Counted from the first letter of the stretch, positions 42,889-54,609 are shown. The stretch is DNA of 64,000 nucleotides from Phlyctochytrium arcticum (GCA_025602905.1 JAHLKI010000035.1:1-64000), one strand, 5' to 3'. Notes: generated from the letters alone by a model not told the origin. Made by a program: numbers and translations.

Positions 42889-43584
42889 ATGGCCCGTCCT
42901 CGTGCCCGACATGCCGCCCGGTCCGCAAACCCCAAAGCGACCCGAAAGCAAAAGAACCCGTACGACATTTCCTTTGCGGGAGCCCACCCCCTCGTCCGCA
43001 AGAACTGGGACAAAAAGCTGACGCTCAAACAAAACTACGAAAAGATGGGATTGTTGTCATTACTCAATGGTGCTGCGGGTGGACAGGAGGGTGATGCTGC
43101 TCTTCGGAAACAGGAGGCAGAAGAGTGGGAAAGGCGGAGGGAGGATGTTGAGTGGCGGGTGATTGAGCACAATGATAAGGAGACGACGAGTGGGGCGGGT
43201 ACAAATTCGGCAGCGAGGGAAGATGATGAGTCGAGCGATGATAGTGAGGCAGAGGAGGAATACCCATCAGATTACGATGTGGATGCTGACGGTCCCATCG
43301 TGGTTGACATTCGGGCCACACGGATCGGTCTCAAACCAGGCCTCAAACGCCTTGTTGCCCCAGTAGCACCTGCCCCTACATCCATCGTAGCCGCCATGGA
43401 AGCCGAAGCCGCATCGGCCGTCAAGATTTTCCGAAAGGCATCAGAGCAGGAACAGCTCGTGTATGGTGACCTGATGAAGAAACACGGAGACGACTATGAT
43501 GCCATGTCGAGAGATCGGAGGCTGAACCGATATCAACTGTCAGCAGGCCAACTCAGGAAAAAGTTTGACCGATTGACTTGGTAG
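42889..43584 (+). CDS. NOP16: Nucleolar ribosome-biogenesis protein NOP16
   Basis: Single exon, 231 residues. The basic N terminus ends in a family block (VRKNWDKKLTLKQNYEKMGL), an acidic stretch (DDESSDDSEAEEEYPSDYD) follows, and the C-terminal block (YGDLMKKHGDDYDAMSRDRR, then LNRYQLSAGQLRKKFDRL) is the best-conserved part of NOP16. It acts in 60S subunit assembly in the nucleolus. It converges on RRP36, another ribosome-biogenesis gene, 173 bp away. Length is as in yeast (231 residues). Confidence 0.88.
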   Translation: MARPRARHAARSANPKATRKQKNPYDISFAGAHPLVRKNWDKKLTLKQNYEKMGLLSLLNGAAGGQEGDAALRKQEAEEWERRREDVEWRVIEHNDKETTSGAGTNSAAREDDESSDDSEAEEEYPSDYDVDADGPIVVDIRATRIGLKPGLKRLVAPVAPAPTSIVAAMEAEAASAVKIFRKASEQEQLVYGDLMKKHGDDYDAMSRDRRLNRYQLSAGQLRKKFDRLTW

Positions 43585-43757
43585 AGTGGTTGCTACCCGA
43601 TCCTTTGTCTATTTTCCTTTATATTCTGTATTTTGTACTTAACTTATTGATTCTTTTTTTACCCATACTCTCAATTTGCCAAATAAATTACATGCTAGAA
43701 AACTATGCTCAGATCTAAATAATGTTGAACTCCACCTATATACAGAACACATGTTGT

Positions 43758-45188
43758 TTACTCTGCAGCAGACCGACGTGCGTAAGGCAAGAACCGCTTC
43801 TCCTTGGAGGCATTCTTCTTTCGGCGCTTTTCCAAAAGCTTGTCCAGATCCTTCTTCTTCATGTGCTGGTACCTATCAATCAACTCCAACTTCTTGATGT
43901 CGGCTATAAACCAGTCGAAAGTTTAATCTGAGAGTAGTCACAATTGTAAACAAAAGAAACTTACATTGCTTCAACTGCCATGGCTTCTTTCCTTTCTGCA
44001 CCAATTCGGCCTCCTTCTTGCGCCAGTCCCGCACAATTTCCTGTCGCTTCTCCTTCTTTTGACGGGCCAGCATTTGGGATTCCAGTCGCTTCAGGTTCCG
44101 CTCCATTTTGGTTTTGGAGTCCACATCCTTTTCGACCACGACCTTTTTCCGTAAATCTTCGATTTCGTCTTGCTGGTAGTCGCGAAGGAACCCGTAGGAT
44201 TGGTTAAACAGGCCTTCGTTGAGTTTTCCGGCCAGAGGGTCGAATCGGGGATCACGCGTTTTCTGATTGAGGACATGCCATCAGCTTATGAGCGTATTCA
44301 TTGCCAGTATAGTGACTTACATTCTTGGGCAATTCGACAACATCGCGCCGTCGACCGACAGAGCGTTTGGACGTAATCTCTATTGGCGCATTTTTACTTG
44401 CCCTCTTTTCCAACTTGGTTCGGCTCTTCCCTTCCGCTTTCTCCGACGCTCGCGTTAGTAGATCCGAGTCGGGGAGCTCTGGAGCTTGTCCTTGACGAAT
44501 ATCGGCCAGAAACTTTTTCATGCCGACTTTTTGCTGGATTTCGATGAGTTGGTCAAATGGGATTTCTGCCAGTTGGGCTTGGATGCTGGCCTATACATAG
44601 CGGATTTGATGAGAATCTTACGTGGACGCGAGTGAGAGGACTTGGACTTACAACTTGCTGTGCGGTAGCCTTTTCCTCAACTTCTTCGTCATCCTCATCT
44701 TCCTCCTCATCACTTTCCCCGTCGTCCTCATCACTTGCACCAGAAGAGCCTTCGTCGCTTTCGCCTTCACTCTCGCCAGATCCTGAGCTCCCTGCGACAT
44801 TCTCATCTTCCCCATCATCACTGGGGTCGCTCGCACCTTCGTCATCAAATGACTGCATCCGACTCATTAATCGTTGCATGTCTTCATCGTAGCTTTCCGC
44901 GACAGCATCATCTTGGGCGACTTGACGATCAAAATCTTCACGGGAGGTGGGTCGAATGCCGCCTCGGCCTCTACCACGACCACCACCACCACCCCGTCCT
45001 CGGCCACCACCACCACCGCCGCGAGAAGAATACGTTGCACCTCCCCTACTTGAACCTCCACCCCGGCCACCCCGGCCGCCCCGGCCTCCGCCCCTTGGAC
45101 CACCACCACCACCACCACCTCGTCCCCGTCCACCTTGACTGCTTCCAGCCCCAGTCTGTTCTATTGATTTCCCTCTTGGTCCTCGCAT
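43758..45188 (-). CDS. RRP36: rRNA-processing protein RRP36 with N-terminal RGG domain
   Basis: Four exons (44652-45188, 44321-44590, 43965-44262, 43758-43903) give 416 residues. The C-terminal half is typical RRP36: KTRDPRFDPLAGKLNEGLFN, GFLRDYQQDEIEDLRKK, GKKPWQLKQSDIKKLELIDR and the end RRKKNASKEKRFLPYARR. It is needed for early cleavages of the 35S pre-rRNA to 18S. Before this come a strongly acidic Ser/Asp/Glu stretch and, at residues 15-75, a Gly/Arg-rich RGG domain encoded by long GGTGGT/CGG-type repeats. RGG domains are common in fibrillarin and nucleolin but not in yeast RRP36. All exon phases match. Divergent from cytochrome b5 (221 bp). Confidence 0.87.
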
Positions 45189-45409
45189 TTTGCCGAATTG
45201 TGTTATCCCAGGTTTTGTCAAATCATGATTTTGCCCAACAGCATTGGTTGGAATGCGCGGCTGGAATGCATTTGGGAACCTGGCATCTGCCCGCAATTTC
45301 CAACAACCCCCACGGTTGTAAAACTAAACACTTCGCCGCCCGGATACCCCAAGCATCCTCTCTGTCTGTCCCCACTTTCCTTCGCAACCAAAAGTCCCAG
45401 CGAGTAGCC

Positions 45410-46063
45410 ATGTCCGAAGTCAAAACATACGATTGGAGCGAGATCTCTGCCCACAACACCCGCGACGATCTGTGGATGGTCATTGACGGCAAGGTGTATG
45501 ACGTGACAAAGTTTCTGGACGAGCACCCTGGTGGTGAAGAAGTCATGGTTGAGCAAGGAGGTTCGTTGCTGGAATCCTACGTTCAAAGAGCTACTCGCCT
45601 CCAAGAGACGATGCTGCTTTTGTTTATGGAGGATAAACAATTAACGAACCATCTTTGATCTGTATTACAGGACAAGATGCCTCAGAAGCATTCGAGGAGA
45701 TTGGACACTCGGACGACGCACGGGAGTTGCTCAAGGCACTGCTTATCGGCACATTGGATCCCAACGTATGTTGCACATTTTACATTTCCGATTGGAATTG
45801 CAGGATTCTAATACAGGCCCATCTCGTAGGCAAAAAAGGTACAAAAGCTTGCCGCCAACGTTGCCCACGGTGCTCAGGCAGCAAAAGACTCGGTCTCTGC
45901 AAAATCTGGTGGTTCCTCGTAAGTTACAATGTGACATTTCGCAGTCCATCGGAAAGATCAACACTAATTTCCCACGCAATCTAGTTTGATATTTGCCCTT
46001 GTGCCCGTCGTTGTGGTTGTTGCGTTTGCCATTTACAAGTTTCTGGAGAAGCAGCAACACTAG
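45410..46063 (+). CDS. Cytochrome b5, tail-anchored
   Basis: Four exons (45410-45560, 45671-45765, 45830-45918, 45985-46063) give 137 residues. The haem domain has the first axial His in FLDEHPGGEEVM and the second in EEIGHSDDARELL, with the WMVIDGKVYDVTKF strand before them. A linker rich in Ala/Lys leads to a C-terminal hydrophobic anchor (LIFALVPVVVVVAFAIYKFL) and a short charged tail, so it sits in the ER or mitochondrial outer membrane facing the cytosol. It donates electrons to desaturases, hydroxylases and sterol enzymes. The third exon uses the CTCGTAG acceptor because two earlier CAGs put it out of frame. Shares its promoter region with RRP36. Confidence 0.9.
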
Positions 46064-46396
46064 TTTCTTTTAATTTTCGTAATTCCATATTATTATCCGT
46101 TTTTCCAACTTTCCCGACTATTCATGCACGTAAAACACTTTCCTTGTACCTTAATTCGCATTGCAAGAATCACAACCTGACTCACTAGTGCCAAATGGAG
46201 ATGAACTGAGACTGGTTCGCTATATTGATGAAGACGAAGCAGAATATAAGATGAAGATATGGGTACAACTAGAAGACGAAGGCACAAGGGCCAAGGCAAT
46301 ATGGGACAGAGTCATACAGTTACGTGGTCTATATAGGTATGGAAAGCGTCTTTTCCACAAAGAGTGAAGCCAATTCGATATCGCGCCAAGGGCTTA

Positions 46397-47243
46397 CTAC
46401 CGGAGCTTGACGTATCCCCATTTTACACCTCTTGCTGATTTATTCGCGTTCGCCGCTTTCGCGTCTGCATGCGTCTTGTCTTCCGTCTTTTCCGCGGGTG
46501 GAGCAACTTTGGGTTTCTCCTCGCTCCTTGACTTTTCCGCTTTGGGTTTCTCGGCCTTTGGCTTGTCCCTTGACTCGGTTTTGGCGGATTTGGCAGAGTC
46601 ACCCGATGATCCTTTGGAAGAATCTGCTTTGTCGGCAGGTTTGGACGGTTTGCCCCGATTCACGAGCGCCTTGCCTAGATTCTCACACACGGGTATGAAC
46701 GGTTTGAGGACTTTAGTATACACGGAAGCGGCCCCTTTGGTGGAAGGCGATATGAGCCATATGATGGTAAAAAGTTTGAAAGGAAAGTAGAACGGGAAGA
46801 CTCGGAGAACGCCTTCAATGGCGTATTCGCACAGGTGAAAAAATCCAAAGATGACCCTGCAAAAAGTAGATGAGTACATTTAAGGCGTGTTATTCGGGTA
46901 TGGTCCATTACCAATAGCCGAGCCATTGCGCTTGAACATCTTTATCGCCCCCTACGGCCTTTAGACTAAGAAGCGCCGGGTAGAGATACCCGATCGTGTC
47001 GGTAATGATGCCAGCATAAACATTCTTGAAAACCAAAAGGACGACAAGTAGCATGCTGGTTGATAGGCCCAGCAAATGGATCTTGCGGATACCGGACGAT
47101 TTTTCAAATGATGCAAAAAGCGGTACAGAACCCAGAGCTTTATCCACCTGGAGGAGCGTATGTGATTTATCTACATTGAAATAGGCTCTATGCTAGTAAT
47201 GACCTACCTGCTCTACGCCCTTGGCCAGGTCCTCGTTTGACAT
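46397..47243 (-). CDS. ER-shaping protein of the Yop1/REEP (TB2/DP1/HVA22) family
   Basis: Three exons (47208-47243, 46912-47147, 46397-46856) give 243 residues. Family marks are two hydrophobic hairpins (LGLSTSMLLVVLLVFKNVYA and the YLYPALLSLKAV block), then the split-exon WLGYWVIFGFFHLCEYAIE and the FPFYFPFKLFTIIWLISP segment, ending in KGAASVYTKVLKPFI. This protein type inserts as a wedge in tubular ER and binds reticulons and atlastin/Sey1. The C-terminal 85 residues are an added Lys/Ser/Ala-rich low-complexity tail (KPKAEKPKAEKSRSEEKPK) probably forming a microtubule- or membrane-binding stretch. The second exon opens with GTG, so no start lies there. The real start is the short first exon. 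Confidence 0.87.
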
Positions 47244-48428
47244 GGACTGGAGATTGATTCTTGGGTAGACCACCTTCATCTTTGCGGACTTTATTGAGTT
47301 TGGGAAAGAGGTCTGATGTCCGAAGCGTCTGTTGCAGTGAAACGCCTACCGAGTCGACAGGTGTACACTTGTATGTACGTGATTATGAGGGAGTAGCTCT
47401 CCCGCAGATGGCAGAAGGCGGATTAGAGTTATGGAACTTGGAAACTGTAAAGGAAATTGGCAGTGCGAAACCTGTTCCATTGGCAATCAACGCGTGCGCG
47501 AGGGGAGAGGGCCTGGACAGCGCAGCATCCACTGATGACCTTTACCGCGGGTGGACTTTGACAGCAACAATCATATCGAGCCCGCCCTTTCAGGTAATAG
47601 AATGACATGTCAATTGGCAAAATTCCGACGGCCGACATCGAAATATCGTACTGCCACCACATCCGCTCAAAAACCAGATACCGATGAGTATCGACCCCAG
47701 AAAGGCGTCTCGCAAAAGTCATTCCGCCTCCATGTACTCAATGCTAAAAGGACAACCCTTCCGACTCCTTACGGCCGTGGGACGGGAATAGAATCTGCTT
47801 TAATTTCCATCATCGTGAATGGTATAAAACACTCTAATTTCCCAAAGATTCCAAACCTCAAACCACGCGAAACTAGCGCCAAACATCTGCTGACATCAGC
47901 CGAGGCGACGCTATATTCGGAGCGCGTCGCAGCGTCGTTTCTGTTTGATGAGCCTCGGTCGAGCCCCAAACATCAAAAAACAACATTCTGTCTTAATTAT
48001 CCCGGCATTCTACGGCGGGTCAGCAGGAATAGCCGCTCAGTAACGCTCGCAACATTTTAAAATCAAACTTCTTTGGGTTTGGGAACAGCCATCGAATTCG
48101 TTTACCTCAGCACCACGTACATCCCAGCGACATCAATTGCGCAATCAATTTTCAGTAAAACTCACATTACATTAGCAGCACAATCCGTTCTGTGCATCCG
48201 CGTTAAAGCTGTCCTTGGAAAGTTTTGTCCATCCAAACTTGCAAAGGTGGAGAAGGAGGTCGATCAACTAGGCTTTCGGATACATTCCTCGAACGGTAGA
48301 AGGCTGGGGCTCGTTTCAAAACTCACACAGTAGAGGAGGCCTCTACGACTTTCTCTTTGCAACAATCTTTGCACCATTTTCCTGACAGGCTTGCAAGGCT
48401 GGCACGGGTTATTCATTAGGCAGCGACC
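47244..48428. other. Intergenic, 1.2 kb, no gene recognised
   Basis: Frames of up to 169 codons (47551-48060 plus strand) have no family features, and the minus-strand frames are their shadows. It includes the shared upstream regions of the Yop1-like and ZBBX-like genes, which diverge. Confidence 0.45.
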
Positions 48429-51289
48429 ATGTCCACAGTAAATGTCCTGGCGGATCCTGCCATCCCCAAGTCCGTCACATCCTCTGTACCAAGAGATATA
48501 CCAGATAGAACTGTACCAGTAGATAATGCGGCGATCCGGAAGAAAAAGTGCGTGCCGAATGCTGTTTATGGGTCTAAATTCACATACTAAATTTACTTAG
48601 GACATCGACGGAGATGGAACGTTTGGAACAAGACAATCAGCGCATGGAGGAGCGCCTGAACGCGTTACGAGAAACTCTTGCCCGGCAGAAGGAGAAGCGA
48701 GCGTATGTTTGATTTTCCGCAGCTTTTTTGACAGAATGCTTACCTTTGGGTTTTCAGATCTGCAAATAGGACATCAGTCTGGCGAGCTGGGCAATCACAA
48801 CGAGGATCCCTGAGTTCTTATGCTTCAGATGTTTTAGCAAAGAAGAATGCTGCTATGCAGAAAACGCGCTATGGCGGCATAGGACAAGAGGTAGAAGAGC
48901 GGCGGAGACTGATGGATCCGTCTTGCAAGGCAAACACAAGTACAGGCTCATTGGGTTTGGCAAAATCCATTGATTCACTCAATGGTGAGCGTCGAGCGTC
49001 ATTACCGACCTCTGCCCTCTCCCCAAAGGCCCCATCAAGTGCATCACGCAAACCATCTGCGCCATCTGTAAACCCACCTCCCTCGGTTTCCCGACCTGCT
49101 CGCATGGTAAGTGAGAATGGCGTAAGACTGTAAATTTGGAAGAACGATCCAGTTAAAGATTCTGTTCCGTAGTGGCGTGTGCCTTCCGCACTCGACAATC
49201 ACCCTCCCATGGCATCATCCCCACCTGGCGCAAATTACTCGAATAGTCGCCGGCACTCCGAACAAGTATATACTCACCAACAAGACCCTTACAGCAATAC
49301 CAGACGCGGCAGTGTTGCCTCCGTTGTCGCCATTCCGCCAACCCCCCCAAGAGATAGCGAGGCCGCTCAAGACTTCTTGATGCAGGCGGCCGAGGAGGGT
49401 ATGGGAGATGCTGCGATGTTCGCTTTCACCTCTCCTTTGATTTACGACCAGCAAGAATCTCCCTCAGACTCCAAAACAGATAGCAAAGACGCTACAGAGC
49501 CTAGTGATAGTTTATTGCAGGGGGCCTTTGATGAAGAGGAGTCACATAGATCTTTTGTCAGCGCCCTTGAAGAATGGCGAAACGAGCGCGCAGCATTGAA
49601 AGCTCAGGCAACTGCCCCGACAGGCGTATTTAGAAGTCGCCGCGTGAGCACAATGCTGTATCAGAATGCAGCTGCCCCACCATCCCAGGCCAGCGAGAAT
49701 TCCACATATGTTCATCGATCACTTCCCCGCACGTTAATGGTGCCCTCGACTCCGGGACAGTCTCATGGTGATGTCTCATCGCTAGGAAACGCCCCTAGCG
49801 ATGGCGAGCAAGGGTCCATGTATTTGCCTATTCACAACAATGAATACGGCGCGCCACTGTCAGCACGACCGAGATCAGGATCTTTAGCCTCCATCGGGAA
49901 ATCCATCTCAAATTTGACAACCTCTCTTGGCGCGGTGCTCGGAATCTCACCTCCAGGGCATGCTGAGTCGCAAGACGTCTCAATACTTCCCATCACAGTC
50001 AGTGATCATCTTTCATCACATGGAGTTGTAACCTCTGGACGAGAAAGTGCATCAACTACCCCTGTGCGCACACCGATTAATTCGCCAAGACGGAGCTTTG
50101 CAGCACAGCCGCCACCGCCTCAGCTGAGTATTACCCCAGTTACCGCAACAGCAAACTCTCAGCATAATTCCCCCATCAAACACGCTCACTCGCCCCAACG
50201 GTCCTCACTCCTGGCAACCAGCACCTATGATGAACAGGCGTCGCACAACTCATTTCTCAGCGCTCTGAACCAGTGGCGCGGAACACAAGAGAAGCACACC
50301 GATCAGGAAGCCAATGTGCAGGACTCTCAAAATGCACAAGCTGATTTTTACGGACAAGGTACACAGTGAAATCTCAATTCCCCTTCAATTCCAGCATATA
50401 CCCCGCTTAGGAAATCCAATACCTTGATAAGTAGGATGGATTTCAGATTAGATACCACTTCCTTGAATTTTTAATGGATATTTTTAGTGTCTTAGTTATA
50501 GTTCTCGACAATTTGTCGATTTTTTTTATTCATCCCCCAAGTGATTCACCATTGATGACATTCTTGCTCACCATCAGCTCCTCCTCCATTCTCTCTCTTC
50601 CTCCCTTGTCAATGTATGTGACGCCCCCGATAACAGGTCAGGCAGTGGAAGACCGAAGCCCGCAACGTAGCAAGACATTTTGCGCAGCGACAACGGATTC
50701 AACTACTTTTACAAATGCAGCACGCACCGCCCACGCCAGTCAAGTCATTGCCGCAATTGAATATCTACCGTCAACGCACCACAACTCTGCATCTGAGGCT
50801 GCTGCGCACGCGCTGAGTGATTCGTCGGGGGGCCTAACGTACATGGAGAAGCTGCTGCTGGACCACTATCGAGTTGCCGACGCTGACGGGTCAACCGAGA
50901 ACGTTCCAACATTCAAAGATACAACAGAGATGGAGACTAGTGCAATGAAAAACTCGGGACGTCCTACAATTGAGGAAAGTAATATTGCTGTCGGAAATGA
51001 GGACAATGATTTGTCCGACGATGAATCTCTCGACATGTGCTTGGTTCCTGTCTCGCTACCAACTCAGAAACCCCGAGCTAAATCACCAATTCTTGCTCCG
51101 CGTGTGCATTCGACTTCCAAGAAACATACGACAGCGCTCGCGGCTGAAGCATCACATGTCCCTTTATATGTGGAGATACAGGACGTTACCAATGAGTCCG
51201 AGGCAGATATCTTACGATCTTGTGCTGGGGCGGGGTACATCGACTGTATTCCAAGTGATCGCTTAATTATCGTAGAACCAGAAGACTAA
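48429..51289 (+). CDS. ZBBX-like coiled-coil protein, probably cilium/flagellum-linked
   Basis: At least five exons (48429-48547, 48601-48702, 48758-49106, 49173-50358, 50637-51289). The N-terminal coiled coil (EMERLEQDNQRMEERLNALR) followed by TSVWRAGQSQRGSL fits the start of the animal B-box protein ZBBX. A long disordered Ser/Pro region holds a repeated motif, H-x-SF-(V/L)-S-AL-x-x-W-R, at SFVSALEEWRN and SFLSALNQWRG. No zinc-binding B-box is evident here. The 278-base last intron is longer than the rest, and without it the frame stops at 50369. The protein ends in a short conserved-looking tail (ADILRSCAGAGYIDCIP). If right, the gene supports a flagellated fungus. Confidence 0.5.
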
Positions 51290-51660
51290 GATACCGATAG
51301 ACCAAGAGAGCTGCTGGGAGTGGACGCTTTCCATATGTGATGAATCTAATGCTTGATAAAGTCTGAGCACTTTTGTAATACCAAATATTTTTAGAACTTC
51401 CATCGTATAGCTGACATATGTGCGTAGATGAAAAAATGAACAAATGGCAGACAATTTGAGCCTCTATGCATTTCAGACGCTCGAAGGCAGTTTTCAATGT
51501 GCGCAGCGGTATAACTAGATATCGAGGATTTCATCTTTGATAGGCATCTCTATTTCAACGACTATGTTGCATTATGAATGACATGTGGCAAAATCCACAT
51601 ATTCTGGTAATTACAAGTCCCCCCTTCCACTTTCCGAATATCCTATAGTTTTCGACTCTC
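51290..51660. other. Intergenic spacer between convergent genes
   Basis: About 370 bp, AT-rich 3' flank. No gene seen. Confidence 0.5.
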
Positions 51661-52709
51661 TTACTCCTTGCCTGTAACAAGCTTGGTCGCGCGAGTTACG
51701 CTATCAAGCGGGCTGACCTGAATTTGAGCATCTTGCAGCGTGCCATTTTTGAAGACAACGTGTGAACGAATGACATTTTTGGGTTGCTTAAACGCGCCTG
51801 TACCATAGTGTGCGCGTTAGTCCTTGCAGGTAGCTAGCGGCCAACAGGACAGGCTGGAAAATGAATGAACTTACCGAAAGCGCTGACGAGCTTAAGCTCC
51901 GGGTCTGAGAGCAGGGAGAAAGGAAGCTCAAGCTGCGTGGAGGCCGGGTCAGAGCGTGCATTTTGTAAGTACTCGGGGATGATTACACACCTTCTTCTTC
52001 CAGTTCATTTGGGCAGTGGGCTTATCTGCGCTCAGACCATACACCTCATAACCGGCAGCCTTGATCTATGCGAAATTTAGCCTTCAGATCATTCATTTAT
52101 GTCTTGGATGGTTTACGTACGTCCTTATAATTGTCACGGAATCCCATCGCTTGCTTTGTGCAGCCTAAAGTGCAGAGCTCGATAAGGTCAAGGCAAAAAT
52201 AGTCCACGTATCAATTCGAACATACCAGGAGTATTTGCTTTCGGGTACATAAAAAAAATGGCATTTTTCTTCTCCGTCAAGGAACCCAAAGTGTGCTACG
52301 GACGAAGGAAAATGAGTAAACAAAGCCTCTAGTCATCCATCATCACCATCCAATACAATACCTCTTTATCATTCTCATCCCGCACGACCAATTTCAATGC
52401 GGCCTCAGGGACCTTTTTGTCCACTTCAAGCTTAACGGCACTTTCCTTTGGTTTTTTCTCAGTTGCACTCGGAGCAACGTTCCCCTCAGGTGCTTCATGA
52501 TCAACGTTCGTAGTGTCCACCCCATTCTCCTGCTCCTTATCAACCTTCTTCTTCTTTCCGGCAGCGCTCTTTTTCGAATCGCTAGTAGCCGTTGCCGTTG
52601 GGGCGGCCTTCCGTTTGGTGGGTGCCTTGGTGATAGGGGCTGTTTCGGCAGGTCGCGAACCGACTAATCGCGCACTGCGACGAACCGGAGAATTTGAACG
52701 GCCGGCCAT
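51661..52709 (-). CDS. Nuclear thiol peroxidase, BCP/Dot5-type peroxiredoxin
   Basis: Six exons (52362-52709, 52226-52295, 52121-52164, 51991-52065, 51875-51932, 51661-51797) give 243 residues. The peroxiredoxin Q/BCP fold is plain: TLGSLTEKKNAIFFMYPKAN, the peroxidatic Cys in TPGCTKQAMGFRDNY, EVYGLSADKPTAQMNWKKK and the end SPLDSVTRATKLVTGK. It reduces hydroperoxides with thioredoxin. In most BCP proteins the motif is PGCT-x-E-A-C; here the second Cys is Met, so it is a 1-Cys form or uses a resolving Cys elsewhere. A basic N-terminal extension of about 95 residues (KRKAAP..., GKKKKVDKE) carries nuclear-localisation signals, as in yeast Dot5, which acts at chromatin. All phases agree. Confidence 0.88.
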
Positions 52710-53399
52710 TGAGTTAGATCGAGAGGCAAACGGTAAATGTCGGGCGAAGAAAGTGATCTGTCCAAGAAGAAATCTGATCTGGAACGGGGAAACGCGTCGC
52801 GTTCTTTGGTTCTTTGCGAGCTGCTTTACAGAAAACGGAGAAAACGCGCATGAGTGACAAACTCTGTCTTGAACCTTGACATTTATTATCGTTTTTAGGA
52901 CGTGAACCCAGTATTCCTTCGCCACAAAGATGGAGAGTATGTCAATGAACAGTTTCCGCAGGATCATTCGCCACTCGGCCCACTCATGTGTACGCATGCG
53001 TCCCATATCTGGGAAAGACTGGGAGCGGAAATCAGGATTGATTGATTGTCAAGGTCAAACCATACATACTACTATGTATGAGGGATGGTGCATCGTGCAG
53101 AGGAGGTGACCTTGACAGCTGACCCAGAGACGCCAAAGCAAATAGGGGCTTCAGGTGCGTCTTGTACAGGCTCTGACACCTCGGTAGTGTCGTGTGGAGG
53201 CTGGCCCCATCGCTATCCACCTCCATAAAATGGGAACCCTCATCGTTACCTTCGAACACATCTTGAGATGGGTGATTCTCGGAAACTTCTGATGGAGGTC
53301 CTCATGCCCTGCTATTCGTCCATCTCAATTCACGCTTTGTCTGCACGCTTTGATTTCTTTTCAGGACGGAACTTGACACTACTCTTAGCGAAACCAAGC
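52710..53399. other. Intergenic, 690 bp
   Basis: Holds the promoter of the Dot5-like gene and the left flank of the Fanzor relic. No gene recognised and no terminal inverted repeat found. Confidence 0.45.
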
Positions 53400-54450
53400 T
53401 CTTTGGGTGCAGCTTTCCTACGGGGGCCACGGCTTCAAGATCCGTTACGACACAAAGGAAATGAAATGGTACTAAATCATAGCTTACGAGGCCAAAGTGG
53501 AAGGTGCTCCCTTTCGGTCCGAAGTCCTGGAGGACATCCAAAACGGTCAAGGCCCCGACTACCAAAGGGCAAAGACTTGGGTCGCGCGTTGTGATACGCT
53601 TTGCAACCGGCCGATTCCGAAGGGCAACATGTGCTCGATAGACCCTGGTGTGCGGGTCCCTTGGACTTGCTATGATGCGCATCGCCGCCTTTGTTATGAT
53701 GTCTACCCCGATATGGTGGGCCGACTCGCAAACATTGCCAGTCGCATCGCACTTCTTCAGCACCGGAAGGATCAAGGATCCACCCCCACCAGTGAAACGG
53801 AGGCATCCATTGTGGCGGAGAAGAAGCGGAAGCAGAGAGCGAAAAGAAGAAACCGAAGGAAAAAGAATGCCCGCGCTGCAGGAAAGAAGCGCAGACGACG
53901 CCGGAACCGAGGAAAGACCTGCACCTAGCAGATTCGGCGTCTGCACGATTTGAGAAAAGCAACAATCAGACAGGCCCACAATTCTTTCGCAAGTGATCTG
54001 GTCCGATTCTACGATGTGATCGTAATACCCGAATTCATGACGGGTGATATGGTCCGGCAACGGAGAAAAACGCATCTTATGCAAGAACCCTTCCCTTCTT
54101 TTGCCAACAGTTCTTCGTGGTATCCTATCAAGGTCTTTCACTCTCCATCAGACCACGCGTAAGGGAATGCTCTGGATCTTACACCATGCCTTCCGGCAAC
54201 CAATTTGTGCCAAAGCACTGGCAGACCCCGACGAGACAAAAGAAGTTCTTTGCACGACAGAGGAGTACACTACCAAGCAATGTCCCTTTTGCGATTTCGT
54301 CCACCATCAAATTGGGTCCAATAAGAACTACAAGTGTCAGAATCCGGCCTGTGGATTCGAACAATGTGGGCGGATTCAATATTGGTGTTCCATCATTGGT
54401 CAAAGGGGAGGTGGTCACGGTCGCGGACTCGCAGTTCTCGCGTTCTAGTT
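53400..54450 (+). mobile_element. Fanzor (eukaryotic TnpB-like RNA-guided nuclease) remnant
   Basis: The RuvC-like pieces appear in order: MCSIDPGVRVPWTCYD with the first catalytic Asp (53641-53643), AHNSFASDLVRFYD and VIVIPEFMTGDMV with the catalytic Glu (54031-54033), and the C4 zinc ribbon TTKQCPFCDF with YKCQNPACGF near 54290-54370. The third catalytic Asp, expected after CGR, is replaced by a frame-lost IQYW. An N-terminal piece (KIRYDTKEMKWY) precedes. Breaks are an in-frame TAA (53473), an in-frame TAG (53926) and a frameshift between 54090 and 54160. A poly-basic stretch (KKRRRRRNRG) lies between RuvC-I and -II. TnpB is known to use a guide RNA from the element's right end. None is identified here, nor are terminal repeats. 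Length and family suggest a Fanzor of a chytrid-type element. Confidence 0.72.
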
Positions 54451-54609
54451 TAGTTTTAGTTTAGTGTTACGTAACCCCTACCTACTGGGGAGAGGAGGAC
54501 TTTCTGTTGTACCATTTGTTGTATTTGTATTGATACTCTGTAAGGTATATGCGAAGAAAACGCATAGACATCTGAACAAGGATATCTAGTTGAACAGATC
54601 GTTTGTTCA

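Noticed and set aside
44735..45658. Plus-strand frame of 307 codons rich in His, Arg and Pro
   Set aside because: It is the complement of the RRP36 RGG and acidic regions and of the cytochrome b5 exon.
47551..48060. Plus-strand frame of 169 codons
   Set aside because: Low-quality composition, no homologous pattern and no promoter or splice evidence.
53302..54141. Minus-strand open frame of 279 codons
   Set aside because: It is a shadow of the plus-strand Fanzor relic, whose motifs are readable, and shows no family features.
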